Shown here: one piece after another, positions 47,873-56,587 of the stretch
Position numbering within the stretch: position 1 is the first letter of the stretch
Layout: each line of letters begins with the position of its first letter
NCBI RefSeq assembly: GCF_018687475.1
Contig: NZ_CP061292.1
Coordinates: 372,001-436,000, forward strand
Source: Polynucleobacter sp. MWH-UH24A
Lineage (GTDB): Bacteria; Pseudomonadota; Gammaproteobacteria; Burkholderiales; Burkholderiaceae
DNA: 64,000 nucleotides
Direction of reading: 5' to 3'
Notes under the pieces: model-generated
Databases searched by the model: none
The model's input: only the letters and a program-made list of their open reading frames with translations
Told to the model about the DNA's origin: nothing
Translations under genes and position numbers: made by a program

Positions 47873-48501
47873 AGCTCTAACCGAATCACACGAGCATTGT
47901 CATCGATTTGTAGATCTTGATGGCTGCTGAGCGCCACGATTCCTCCACGATTGACATGGTTGATGAGTAGGTTTTGTAGCGCACGATTTGCATCACGATC
48001 CAAGGCGTTAAACGGTTCATCTAAAATCCAAATTGATTTCGGCTGAGGAAGAAGTAAGCGACTGAGGGCGATGCGTTGCTTTTGGCCTTGGGATAGAGTT
48101 CGAATAAAGCGATGGGCCTGGCGATCCAAACCCGCTTCGCGAAGAGCGTTCATCGCCTCTTCATTGGAGATTGATTGGCCACCAAGTAGTGCCAACGACA
48201 TGAGATTCTCAATGGCACTGAAGTCTGCTTTTAAGGCTGGAATATGCCCAAGATAAATCAGTTCACCATGAAATTGATCGCGATCTTCGGTGATTGGATC
48301 GGATCCCCAAAACACTTTGCCCGCATGTGGTGTGAGTAGACCACAAAGAATGCGCAGAAGACTAGACTTACCAGAGCCGTTATCCCCAGAGATACGAAGA
48401 ATGGATCCGGGGTTGATTTCAAGGTTTAACTCTTCAAATAAGGTGCGATCCCCTCGCACGCATGTAATGGACTCGAGTCGTAAGGATTTAGACATGCGCA
48501 T
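47869..48501 (-). CDS. ccmA: Heme exporter ATP-binding protein CcmA
   Basis: A 210 aa ABC ATPase: Walker A ISGDNGSGKSSLLRILCGLL, signature LSQGQKQRIALSRLLLPQP, Walker B IWILDEPFNALD, and ALSSHQDL. Length is normal for CcmA. ATG 48501 directly follows the stop of the M23 peptidase gene (TGA then ATG), so the ccm transcript may begin at or before that gene. Confidence 0.95.
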   Translation of the reverse strand: MRMSKSLRLESITCVRGDRTLFEELNLEINPGSILRISGDNGSGKSSLLRILCGLLTPHAGKVFWGSDPITEDRDQFHGELIYLGHIPALKADFSAIENLMSLALLGGQSISNEEAMNALREAGLDRQAHRFIRTLSQGQKQRIALSRLLLPQPKSIWILDEPFNALDRDANRALQNLLINHVNRGGIVALSSHQDLQIDDNARVIRLEL

Positions 48502-49941
48502 TCATTCTTTGGGGATACTACCCAACATTAACAGTTGTTTGGTGAACGAGCCACTGTCACTTGGGCGCATGGTCCATAAATCCAGTTGAATTTTTGGGTT
48601 GTAGGGATCAACATAAATGCCATTTTTTCGTAATTCATAATGCAAGTGTGGGCCAGTGGAGCGACCAGTAGAGCCAACGTAACCAATCTCCATTCCCCGC
48701 CGTATATCGTTACCAACAACTAATTCATTATTGTAATTACTCAAGTGAGCGTAATAGGTGCGATAGTTACCGGGATGGTCAATGATGATCAGTTTCCCGT
48801 ACGCTCCGCTGTATCCCAGAAAAGCTACTTTGCCATTAGCTACACTAAATACCGGCGTGCCTGTTGGAGCTGCATAGTCAATTCCCATATGGGTTCGATA
48901 GCGACGGTCTTTGCTTTGGGCTTGCGGATTATTGGGATTGGTTCGAGAGCGAATCGGAACTTGCCCAACTCCCCGCGAGATTCGTCGATAGCTTAAGGGA
49001 TTAGTCCAAAAGCTGCGTTCGATGGAGTCGCCGTTGGCAGTAAAGAATGATCCCGGAATATCATCACGATTTAACCAAAAGGCATCAGCTAGTACTTGAT
49101 TCGTTGCCAGATCAAGAATCTCAATCGCCCAAATTTGTGCCCAGCGATCCCGAGTACCAAAATCAACGATGACACGCACTTGCTTAGGACTATTTTCTAA
49201 CGAGGCAGAGTCATCCGGATAGAGTTGCTTTACGATCGAATTGAGTTCCCAGGCAAGCTCAACGGGTAATTTATCCCCTAAACGCTGGGGGTCATACAGA
49301 ACCTCTTGCAACGGAATAAATAGCTCTGTCCAGAATTGCATCTGGGTCGCCAAGTTTTCTTCTTGAACTAAGTACCCCCCAAACCCGGAAGAGGTAAAAG
49401 TCAAAATCTGCGATTTCTCATTACGGTTTGGCCCATTCATGATACTGAGCGACTCGAGGCGACCCCGTTTTCCAAAAGCAACGACGTAGGGAGTGCACGA
49501 ACCACTCGCTGAGTCGAAGAACCGTACCGTTTGATTCTTGAAGTACTCCAAGAATTCAGGATCGTTGATTCCAATCCGACTTGGAAGGTTGCTTTCTCGA
49601 AACCCTCGTTTCATGCAACCACGTTGCACCTGAAAATCGGGGGCTGCATCAAATTGACTGTATTCCTCGGTACCGGGATCAGTTAGTAGTTGACTTTGAT
49701 CTGCAACGGATTTGCTTTGCAAGCCAGAGCCACTATTGGCTGCTTTACTCGGCAGGCGTTGATTTACCTGAATTCCTTTTTGGGGGGCAACTGTTTTTTT
49801 ATTCGTTGGATTAGGTTTGGTCGTTTGATTTGATTGAGGCAGAGCAAGTTGACTGCATAGCAATAGGCTAATTCCAAAACATACTTTGCTCCAAAGAGCC
49901 AAAGATCGAACACAAAATCGAGAGTTATGGGTTTGATGCAC
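48502..49941 (-). CDS. M23 family peptidoglycan endopeptidase
   Basis: A 479 aa exported protein: signal-type N-terminus with hydrophobic VCFGISLLLCSQLALPQ, a low-complexity Asn/Lys/Thr stretch, a middle domain, and a LytM/M23 domain at about 345-450. The zinc ligands are in HMGIDYAAPTGTP (HxxxD) and GPHLHYELRKNG (HxH), so it looks catalytically intact. It would cleave or regulate cleavage of peptide cross-links. The start is GTG 49941; GATAAT ends 6 bases before it with no Shine-Dalgarno. It abuts ccmA with no spacer. Confidence 0.87.
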   Translation of the reverse strand: MHQTHNSRFCVRSLALWSKVCFGISLLLCSQLALPQSNQTTKPNPTNKKTVAPQKGIQVNQRLPSKAANSGSGLQSKSVADQSQLLTDPGTEEYSQFDAAPDFQVQRGCMKRGFRESNLPSRIGINDPEFLEYFKNQTVRFFDSASGSCTPYVVAFGKRGRLESLSIMNGPNRNEKSQILTFTSSGFGGYLVQEENLATQMQFWTELFIPLQEVLYDPQRLGDKLPVELAWELNSIVKQLYPDDSASLENSPKQVRVIVDFGTRDRWAQIWAIEILDLATNQVLADAFWLNRDDIPGSFFTANGDSIERSFWTNPLSYRRISRGVGQVPIRSRTNPNNPQAQSKDRRYRTHMGIDYAAPTGTPVFSVANGKVAFLGYSGAYGKLIIIDHPGNYRTYYAHLSNYNNELVVGNDIRRGMEIGYVGSTGRSTGPHLHYELRKNGIYVDPYNPKIQLDLWTMRPSDSGSFTKQLLMLGSIPKE

Positions 49942-50055
49942 AGCCTAATTATCCAATATCAAGCGAAGTCACCGACGCATTTATGCCGTAGTGCAGCATT
50001 TTTATATCCAGAAACTAGGTATGATCAGATATTGACCTTCTGGGAGCGGTAGTCG

Positions 50056-50313
50056 ATGCAAGCCGTGATGATTCGTTTGATGACCGCCGCCTGCCTATTA
50101 AGCGTACCGCTTTCGCAGCCATGGGCGAAGAGTTGCTCTGAACAACTGGCGTCACAAGATACCTCTCGCCCTCGATCAAAGACCGTGAGCTATGACGATT
50201 GTGTTAAGCAAGCCCGCATGGATTGCGAGCGTACCGCCCGCGATCGTAAATTAATCGATGTGGCCAAAGAGAGTTTTATGAAACGGTGTCTAGCTGAATC
50301 CATCGGCAAATAA
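50056..50313 (+). CDS. Small exported Cys-containing protein
   Basis: An 85 aa protein with a signal peptide (MIRLMTAACLLSVPLSQPWA from Met5, or from ATG 50056). The mature part has four Cys (KSCSEQL, YDDCVKQARMDC, FMKRCLAE) likely to form two disulfides. The end AKESFMKRCL resembles the PsiF repeat, but one short match is weak evidence. Function unknown. GGGAGC lies about 10 bases before the ATG. Confidence 0.6.
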   Translation: MQAVMIRLMTAACLLSVPLSQPWAKSCSEQLASQDTSRPRSKTVSYDDCVKQARMDCERTARDRKLIDVAKESFMKRCLAESIGK

Positions 50314-50359
50314 TCGCTACAATCGTTTTCTTTGATTGGTTAACCAAGAAGAGGAAAAA

Positions 50360-51493
50360 ATGCCGATTATTGAATCCGTTCAAGTGGCTAGCGTGCCCGT
50401 TCCCCTCGATGTTGTCACATCGTTTGCAACACGAACCGTGAGTGAGCGTCATTACTGCATCGTCAAAGTACGTAGTAAAGATGGTCATGAAGGAGTGGGT
50501 TTTTGCTATGTTGGTTCAGCTGCAGGGAGTATCGCTAAAGTTGCCGTTGAGCAACTATTGGCTCCGAAACTAATTGGACAAAATAGCCATCGTAGCGAAG
50601 GTCTCTGGTCTGAGATGTATGCCGAATCAATTTTGCAGGGCCGTTCAGGTGCTGTCATGCGAGGCATCTCAATTTTGGATACTGCGATTTGGGATCTTAA
50701 TGCGCGATCGGTGGGCCTCCCCCTGCATCAATACTTGGGATGCGTGGTAGATGATCGTGTTCCTGCCTATGCCAGCGGAGGGTATTACTTGGAAGGTAAA
50801 ACCCCTGCAAAATTAGGTAAAGAGATGGAAGCGTTTGTAAAGCTTGGCTTTAAGGCGGTGAAGATGAAAGTCGGTCGCCTATCCCCTCGCGAGGAGGAGG
50901 CTCGAGTCAAAGCAGCTCGCAGTGCAGTCGGTGACGATGTCCTCTTAACGCTCGATGCTAATAATGCGTGGCGCGATTTGCCAACCGCGATGGAGTACGT
51001 ACGCCGCTTCGAGAAATACAACCCCTATTGGCTAGAGGAACCATTTTCCCCCGATGCCATCGATTTGCATGCTCGCTTAGCAAAAAATACGTCGATTACG
51101 ATCGCTACTGGCGAAATCGAAGTGGGTCGTTGGCGCTTTCGTGAACTGGTTGATGCCGGTGGCGCAACCATCTTGCAGGCAGATGCGGCAGTCTGTGGCG
51201 GTATTAGTGAATTCAGACGGATTGCTGCCTATGCCGATTCCAAAGGGATTACGGTTTGCCCGCACTGGTTCCATGATCTCCATGCCCCTTTAGTTGCAGC
51301 AACACCCAATGCCCGCTTTGTGGAGTTTTTTCCAGACAATCAAGTTTTAAACTTTAGACGCCTCATCAATAAGCAGTTGGCATTTAAGAATGGCGATCTC
51401 ATCTTACATAAAACACCAGGCTTAGGATTTGAGTTTGATGAAACGGCGGTGAAGAAATACGCCGGCAAATCAGCTTGGGCAAAAATCACATAA
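50360..51493 (+). CDS. Enolase-superfamily enzyme (mandelate racemase/acid-sugar dehydratase type)
   Basis: A 377 aa protein with the mandelate-racemase layout: base Lys170 in KMKVGR (with Lys168), metal ligands Asp199 (LTLDANNAW), Glu226 (WLEEPFSPD) and Glu252 (ATGEIEVGRW), and the Asp275-His302 dyad (QADAAVCGG, CPHWFHDLH). Such enzymes abstract the proton alpha to a carboxylate, mostly to dehydrate sugar acids. AGAGGAAAAA sits before ATG 50360, which is preferred to the in-frame start at 50336. It converges on the TRAP transporter genes over a shared terminator, and may work in the same pathway. Confidence 0.87.
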   Translation: MPIIESVQVASVPVPLDVVTSFATRTVSERHYCIVKVRSKDGHEGVGFCYVGSAAGSIAKVAVEQLLAPKLIGQNSHRSEGLWSEMYAESILQGRSGAVMRGISILDTAIWDLNARSVGLPLHQYLGCVVDDRVPAYASGGYYLEGKTPAKLGKEMEAFVKLGFKAVKMKVGRLSPREEEARVKAARSAVGDDVLLTLDANNAWRDLPTAMEYVRRFEKYNPYWLEEPFSPDAIDLHARLAKNTSITIATGEIEVGRWRFRELVDAGGATILQADAAVCGGISEFRRIAAYADSKGITVCPHWFHDLHAPLVAATPNARFVEFFPDNQVLNFRRLINKQLAFKNGDLILHKTPGLGFEFDETAVKKYAGKSAWAKIT

Positions 51494-51512
51494 CAAGATT
51501 AAAACTAGAATT

Positions 51513-51545
51513 AAAAAAAGCCGCTTGATGAAAGCGGCTTTTTGT
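51513..51545. terminator. Bidirectional terminator between the enolase-family and TRAP genes
   Basis: AAAAAGCCGCTT (51515-51526) pairs with AAGCGGCTTTTT (51532-51543) over the loop GATGA. An A-run precedes and a T-run ends the hairpin, so it can terminate both converging transcripts. Confidence 0.88.
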
Positions 51546-51555
51546 TCATGCAGTT

Positions 51556-53571
51556 CTATGCACTCTCTTTGGGTTTGGCCCTAAAGTATTTAAAGAACTG
51601 CAGAACTAATACTAAGCCAAAACCAGCAAAACCAATCATGTCGGCAGTTGGTGAGGTATAGGCGAGTGCCACACCAGAAACAATCATCAGGGTGCGCTCA
51701 AGGAGATTGGTCTTCTCAATAAACCAACCTTGTAAACCACCAGCAAGTGCAACAATACCAACGATGGCAGTTAGTGTTGACCAAACAATCTCCATCCAAT
51801 TCGCCTGAGCCAGTGCAGTGGTGGATCCCATGAGCAGCAAGCTCACACCTGATTTGTCAAGGACAAACATAAACGGCACCAAAATCGCAGGTGCTACGTA
51901 TTTCCAACTTTGCAAGGTTGTTTTGTATGGATTGCCCTTACAAATCGCTGCCGCTGCAAATGGAGATAAGGCGGTTGGCGGTGAGACCTCGGATAACACG
52001 GCGTAGTAAAAAATAAACATATGCGCTGCAAATGCTGGGACGCCTAAGTTGATGAGTGCAGGTGCTGCAATTACCGCACAGATGATGTATGAAGCGGTTA
52101 CTGGAACAGCAAGACCGACAATCCAGACAATAAAGGCGGTAAAAATAGCGGTGAGTAATAGAGAGCCCCCAGCGTACTGGATCACAATGGAGCTGAACTT
52201 TAATCCTAAACCCGTCAAAACCACCGTACCAACAATAAGACCCGCACCAGCACAGGTTGCCGCAATGGCTAAAACGCCGGTTGAGCCTGAGGCGAGCGCC
52301 TTTGTGAAATTTGACTCATAGAGTCCTTTGAGGATGGGTTGTTTACCCATGAACCAATCATATGGAATGATGGCCGTATCTCTACGCAGCATGCTAGTTA
52401 ATGCAGAAATAATCGTTGCCCAAAGCACAGACATGACTGGCGTAAAACCCATCGCCATAAAAAGAACAATCGATATTAACGAGAAGAAATGAAACCAGTA
52501 TTTTTTGCTGAGTGACCATGCACTTTCCACGGCCGCAAAATGCATCGCTTTCATGCCGTATTTACGAACATCGATTTCCACCATCGTAAAGAGTCCGAGG
52601 TAAAACAAAATAGTCGGAATGATTGACATCAATAAGACGTCTAAATACGAGATCTTTAAAAAGTCAGCAATTAAGAAGGCGGCCGCCCCTAATACCGGTG
52701 GGGAAATAATCGCACCCAAGCCCCCTGCAGCCAAAAGCCCTCCTGCGGCATTTTTCTCGTAACCGACTTTGTTAAGCATGGGGGCGGCGACAGAGCCCAC
52801 GGTGACGGTGGTGGCTACACCCGAGCCAGAGGGGCCGCCGAGTAAAAACGAAGAGAGAACAATTGTGCGTCCCACGCCGGATGATTTGCCACCCATGGCG
52901 GCAAACGAGAAGTCAATAAAAAACTTACCCGCACCCGTAAATTGCAGGAATGCCCCAAAGATCGTAAACAGAATAATGAGTGTGGCAGATACGTCAACGG
53001 CAGTGCCATAGATGCCCTCAAGGGTCATATACATAAACCCAACCAAACGATCAACTGAATAGCCTTTATGGGTCCATGGAGCTGGTAGTGAGTCACCAAA
53101 TAATGCGTAGAGTAAGAATAAAACGGTGACGGTAAGCAAGATCATTCCATTGGTTCTACGGACGGCCTCTAAGATTAATAGGATGAGGGCTGAACCAAAA
53201 AGGACATCGGTTGGGTTGGGTGCGGTATTGCGATCACCAAAGTCATCCCCCCCTGAAATTGCGTAATACGCAATCGCAATCGACGCAAGCGCAAAAATAA
53301 TATCCCACCACATTAAGCGATTCTTATAACGCGCCATCAGAGGGAAACTTAAGAAAACTAGAAAAAGAACAAAGCTAACATGAACGGTTCGCAATACCTG
53401 AGTTGGAACAATCGAGTAGGCGGCATACAAATGGAACAGGGACATGCCAACTGCGACTAGGGTCAAAAAGATTGCAAACATCCCTTTGTAGTTATTGGAG
53501 TCGCCCTCTTCTTGTTTAATCAGCGCGTCTAATTTTTCTTGGGTTGCGCTATCGATTGCACTTTGGCTCAT
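51556..53571 (-). CDS. TRAP transporter fused permease (4TM/12TM, TAXI-linked)
   Basis: A 671 aa membrane protein fusing the small DctQ-like and large DctM-like subunits, as is usual in TAXI-TRAP systems. Early helices lie near 30-160. The DctM part has GPSGSGVATTVTVGSVAAPM and GGLGAIISPPVLGAAAFLIA, with the second repeat YAVLSEVSPPTALSPFAAAA. It uses ion gradients to import what the TAXI protein binds. The gene follows the TAXI gene by 63 bases, across a hairpin that may limit its expression. Confidence 0.93.
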   Translation of the reverse strand: MSQSAIDSATQEKLDALIKQEEGDSNNYKGMFAIFLTLVAVGMSLFHLYAAYSIVPTQVLRTVHVSFVLFLVFLSFPLMARYKNRLMWWDIIFALASIAIAYYAISGGDDFGDRNTAPNPTDVLFGSALILLILEAVRRTNGMILLTVTVLFLLYALFGDSLPAPWTHKGYSVDRLVGFMYMTLEGIYGTAVDVSATLIILFTIFGAFLQFTGAGKFFIDFSFAAMGGKSSGVGRTIVLSSFLLGGPSGSGVATTVTVGSVAAPMLNKVGYEKNAAGGLLAAGGLGAIISPPVLGAAAFLIADFLKISYLDVLLMSIIPTILFYLGLFTMVEIDVRKYGMKAMHFAAVESAWSLSKKYWFHFFSLISIVLFMAMGFTPVMSVLWATIISALTSMLRRDTAIIPYDWFMGKQPILKGLYESNFTKALASGSTGVLAIAATCAGAGLIVGTVVLTGLGLKFSSIVIQYAGGSLLLTAIFTAFIVWIVGLAVPVTASYIICAVIAAPALINLGVPAFAAHMFIFYYAVLSEVSPPTALSPFAAAAICKGNPYKTTLQSWKYVAPAILVPFMFVLDKSGVSLLLMGSTTALAQANWMEIVWSTLTAIVGIVALAGGLQGWFIEKTNLLERTLMIVSGVALAYTSPTADMIGFAGFGLVLVLQFFKYFRAKPKESA

Positions 53572-53587
53572 GATGTTGGTCTCTATT

Positions 53588-53613
53588 GAAAAATGGCCGC
53601 ATCAGCGGCCATT
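53588..53613 (-). terminator. Intercistronic hairpin between TAXI and permease genes
   Basis: AATGGCCGC (53592-53600) pairs perfectly with GCGGCCATT (53605-53613) over ATCA. On the minus strand the hairpin is followed by TTTTT, so it can act as a partial terminator or 3'-end stabiliser, giving more binding protein than permease. Confidence 0.65.
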
Positions 53614-53634
53614 CAAATAAATCGATGAATCGAA

Positions 53635-54585
53635 TTAATTTACTTTAATGTTTTTCTCTTTGAAATACTTTAGGGCACCTGGGTGAAATGGTACCGGCGT
53701 TGCTGCAGATTTCTGACCTTCAGGGGTTACATTGATGTACTCGTAATGCGAGCGGACCAAGTCGATCTTGTTATCAAACACCGCCTTGACAATGTCATAG
53801 GCTTCTTTTTCAGACATCTTTGAGCTAGTAACCAAAATATTAGCTACAGAGATTACATTGTTGTCTTTATCCATGCCTTTGTAAGTGGTCTTTGGAATCA
53901 CGTCCTTAAAGTACAGGTTGCCGTATTTCTTGTTCATGGCATCCACCTCTTTAGAGTGATCAATCATCACAATCTTAGTACCAGGCGTATTGGCCAAGTC
54001 TGTGACTGCAGCAGTTGGTAAACCGCCCACCCAAAAGAATGCGTCAATCTTGCGGTCTTTCACAGCATTAACAGACTCTGCCACACCAAGACGCTCGCGT
54101 CTCATATCTTTGTCTTTATCAAGACCGGCAGCTTCAATGACACGAAAAGCCATTACTTCGGTTGCGCTTCCTGGACTTCCAGTACTTACCCGCTTCCCTT
54201 TTAAGTCTTGCATCGTTTTAATACCCGATGCCTCGGTGGTCACAATATGCATCCGGTTGGGGTAGAGGACTAATAAAGTGCTTAAATCAACCTTCTTGCC
54301 AGAAAACTTGCCTTGACCGGTTTGCGCATCCTTGGCCGCATCCGCCATGGAGAAGCCGATGTAAGGCTTACCCGTACCGATGAGATTGAGGTTATCGACC
54401 GAGCCGCCAGTCACCTCGGCAGTTGCAGACATGCCAGGTACTTTTTTGGACAGCACGGCTGCTAAACCGCCACCCATGGGGTAATAAACACCACCAGTAC
54501 CGCCAGTCGCTACGGAAAGATTTTGTGCTTGGACGCTGCCCCAAAGCAGTGCAATGCACAGTGGCAACAATTTAAGTAATTTCAT
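53635..54585 (-). CDS. TAXI family TRAP solute-binding protein
   Basis: A 316 aa periplasmic protein: signal peptide MKLLKLLPLCIALLWGSVQA, then LSVATGGTGGVYYPMGGGLA, the TAXI opening, [20 protein letters not shown], and LKGKRVSTGSPGSATEVMAF. ATG 54585 is preceded by AGGAGATAACTTC, so the in-frame start at 54606 was rejected. Known TAXI ligands are dicarboxylates and glutamate; here the neighbouring dehydratases suggest a sugar acid or derived keto acid. Confidence 0.92.
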   Translation of the reverse strand: MKLLKLLPLCIALLWGSVQAQNLSVATGGTGGVYYPMGGGLAAVLSKKVPGMSATAEVTGGSVDNLNLIGTGKPYIGFSMADAAKDAQTGQGKFSGKKVDLSTLLVLYPNRMHIVTTEASGIKTMQDLKGKRVSTGSPGSATEVMAFRVIEAAGLDKDKDMRRERLGVAESVNAVKDRKIDAFFWVGGLPTAAVTDLANTPGTKIVMIDHSKEVDAMNKKYGNLYFKDVIPKTTYKGMDKDNNVISVANILVTSSKMSEKEAYDIVKAVFDNKIDLVRSHYEYINVTPEGQKSAATPVPFHPGALKYFKEKNIKVN

Positions 54586-54652
54586 GAAGTTATCTCCTGG
54601 GATCATTATTTATAGTTACAACAGACTATAAGTCTATACCAATTTAATTGGG

Positions 54653-55573
54653 CTAAAGCCCTTCCATTTGGAAGTTAATTTTCCCCAAGTCGCCCACTAA
54701 TTTGGCTTGTTGTTCTGCGGTTAGGGATTGAAGGGGTGGCCTTACGCGAAGCCAATCCGAATCACCGCTATAGTGAGCAACGGCCGCTTTCATGCCAGGG
54801 ATCATTGGAAACTGGGCAAAAATGGCCCGCACGGCTGAGAGGGATTCTTGTAAGGCATCGGCATCTGGCTCTTGCCAACGTTTGGCAAGTTGGGCAATCG
54901 CTTTTGGATTCACGTTGGCAGTGGCCGAGATGCAACCGACACCCCCGGCTTTCAAGGTGCGTAGTAGAAATACTTCACTGCCTGCATAGACCCGAAATCC
55001 TGAACCCGCTAAAGCCTTAATGACTGATTCGGTATATGGCCAATCTCCCGAACTGTCTTTCATTCCAATGACGGTGTTGGGGTAAGTCTTCACTAAGCGC
55101 TCCAATAAAGGGAGGCTCAGACCAATTTTAGTTACCGGAGGAATGTTGTAGACATAAATTTTTAACATCGCATCGGCAACTTTCTCGATGACCTCTGCAT
55201 AAAACGCGAATAAGCCATCGTCAGAGATGTCTTTGTAATAAAAGGGGGGTAGCATCAAAACCCCAGCACATCCTGCGTTCACAGCGGCACGCGTCATCGT
55301 GACCGCATCGTCGACTGAGCAGGCGCCGGTGCCGGGCATTACATTCTTGGGGTTTAGTCCACCGTCAATTAATTCTTCCAGCACTGTCATCTTTTGGCGC
55401 GCCGACATTGAATTTGCTTCTGAGTTGGTTCCAAATACTGCCTGACCTACTCCGTGACTTTGCAACCATTGGCACTGGCGAAGAAGTTTTTTGGCATTGG
55501 GACTTCCATCCGCGTTGAATGGTGTTAGTACCGGGGATAAAACGGCAGAAAAACTTGATGGGTGAACAGGCAT
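54653..55573 (-). CDS. DapA-family (dihydrodipicolinate synthase-like) lyase or dehydratase
   Basis: A 306 aa class I aldolase-type TIM barrel. Schiff-base Lys172 lies in IGMKDSSGDW, the catalytic Tyr142 in VYNIPPV, and the keto-acid-binding FGTNSEA near 48-54. GGAGATTGCG precedes ATG 55573. Family members include 2-keto-3-deoxy-sugar-acid aldolases and dehydratases; which applies is not clear. It is next to the TAXI-TRAP genes (67 bases) and the 2-hydroxyacid dehydrogenase (12 bases), in one minus-strand unit. A true lysine-pathway DapA is unlikely from context. Confidence 0.85.
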   Translation of the reverse strand: MPVHPSSFSAVLSPVLTPFNADGSPNAKKLLRQCQWLQSHGVGQAVFGTNSEANSMSARQKMTVLEELIDGGLNPKNVMPGTGACSVDDAVTMTRAAVNAGCAGVLMLPPFYYKDISDDGLFAFYAEVIEKVADAMLKIYVYNIPPVTKIGLSLPLLERLVKTYPNTVIGMKDSSGDWPYTESVIKALAGSGFRVYAGSEVFLLRTLKAGGVGCISATANVNPKAIAQLAKRWQEPDADALQESLSAVRAIFAQFPMIPGMKAAVAHYSGDSDWLRVRPPLQSLTAEQQAKLVGDLGKINFQMEGL

Positions 55574-55585
55574 CGCAATCTCCAA

Positions 55586-56515
55586 TTACATGGCAATAGG
55601 GGTTGGTAAGGGGCGTTGATTAAAAAAAGCATCTAAATTATCGATCGCCAAGTTGGTCATCGCTTGGCGTGTTTCTTGGGTGGCACTGCCAATATGCGGT
55701 GTGAGCAACACATTAGAGAGCTCTAAGAACTGGGGATCCAGATTTGGCTCGTTCTCAAATACGTCCAAGGCAGCTCCAGCAATGATTTGGTTTTGCAAGG
55801 CAAATAGCAGATCCGATTCATTGACGACACTACCGCGAGCAACATTGATCAAATAGGACGAGGGACCTAAAGCATCGAGTACCTCTTTATGAATCATGCG
55901 TTCAGTTTCTTTGCCACCAGGACAGCACAGGATCAACACATCACTCCATTTTGCCAGCTCGACTAAGGAAGAAATGTAGGGGTAGGGTAGATGCTTGTCG
56001 CGTGGACCATGGTAAGCAATCTTTACCTTAAAAGCCTTAAGGCGATCTGCCAGCTCTTGACCAATTCTGCCCATGCCCACAATACCGATTGTTTTGCCTG
56101 CCAAGGAGGTTGTAAACGGAAATGCTCCATTGACCCAATGTTTTTTGCTAACAAATTCATGCGCCCTAGGAATTTGGCGTAGCAGGGCAAATAGCATACC
56201 GATTGTGAGTTCACATACTGCATCGTTGAGCACCCCTGGAGTGTTCGATGCCATGATTCCCTTTTGTTTTAAATAATCAAGCGGGAGATTGTCGTATCCA
56301 ACTCCACAGCAGGCAATCATTTTGACCTGTGGTAATTGATCTAAAAGAGCGGGGGCAATGGGATAGCTTGGTCTTGTTAATATGGCCTGAACATCCCTTT
56401 GAGGGATTGATCCCTTGGGGTCAGGCATCATCACTGGCGTTAGGCGCCGCAAGACCTCATCTTGCATGATTTCAGGGAAAAATCCCACTTGTAATACGCT
56501 ATTGACTGGAATCAT
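55586..56515 (-). CDS. D-isomer-specific 2-hydroxyacid dehydrogenase
   Basis: A 309 aa NAD(P)-dependent dehydrogenase. The Rossmann motif is GIVGMGRIGQELADRL, and the catalytic set is Arg in NVARGSVVNESDL, Glu in FENEPNLD and His in TPHIGSATQETR. Members reduce glyoxylate, hydroxypyruvate or other 2-keto acids. It heads the minus-strand unit with the DapA-family and TRAP genes and diverges from the IlvD/Edd gene (72 bases between starts). Confidence 0.88.
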   Translation of the reverse strand: MIPVNSVLQVGFFPEIMQDEVLRRLTPVMMPDPKGSIPQRDVQAILTRPSYPIAPALLDQLPQVKMIACCGVGYDNLPLDYLKQKGIMASNTPGVLNDAVCELTIGMLFALLRQIPRAHEFVSKKHWVNGAFPFTTSLAGKTIGIVGMGRIGQELADRLKAFKVKIAYHGPRDKHLPYPYISSLVELAKWSDVLILCCPGGKETERMIHKEVLDALGPSSYLINVARGSVVNESDLLFALQNQIIAGAALDVFENEPNLDPQFLELSNVLLTPHIGSATQETRQAMTNLAIDNLDAFFNQRPLPTPIAM

Positions 56516-56587
56516 GTCTCGATTCTATTTTTATTGGAATAATGTGACATTGTAAGTCGATATTTTTATTACTTTGGATACCACCCA

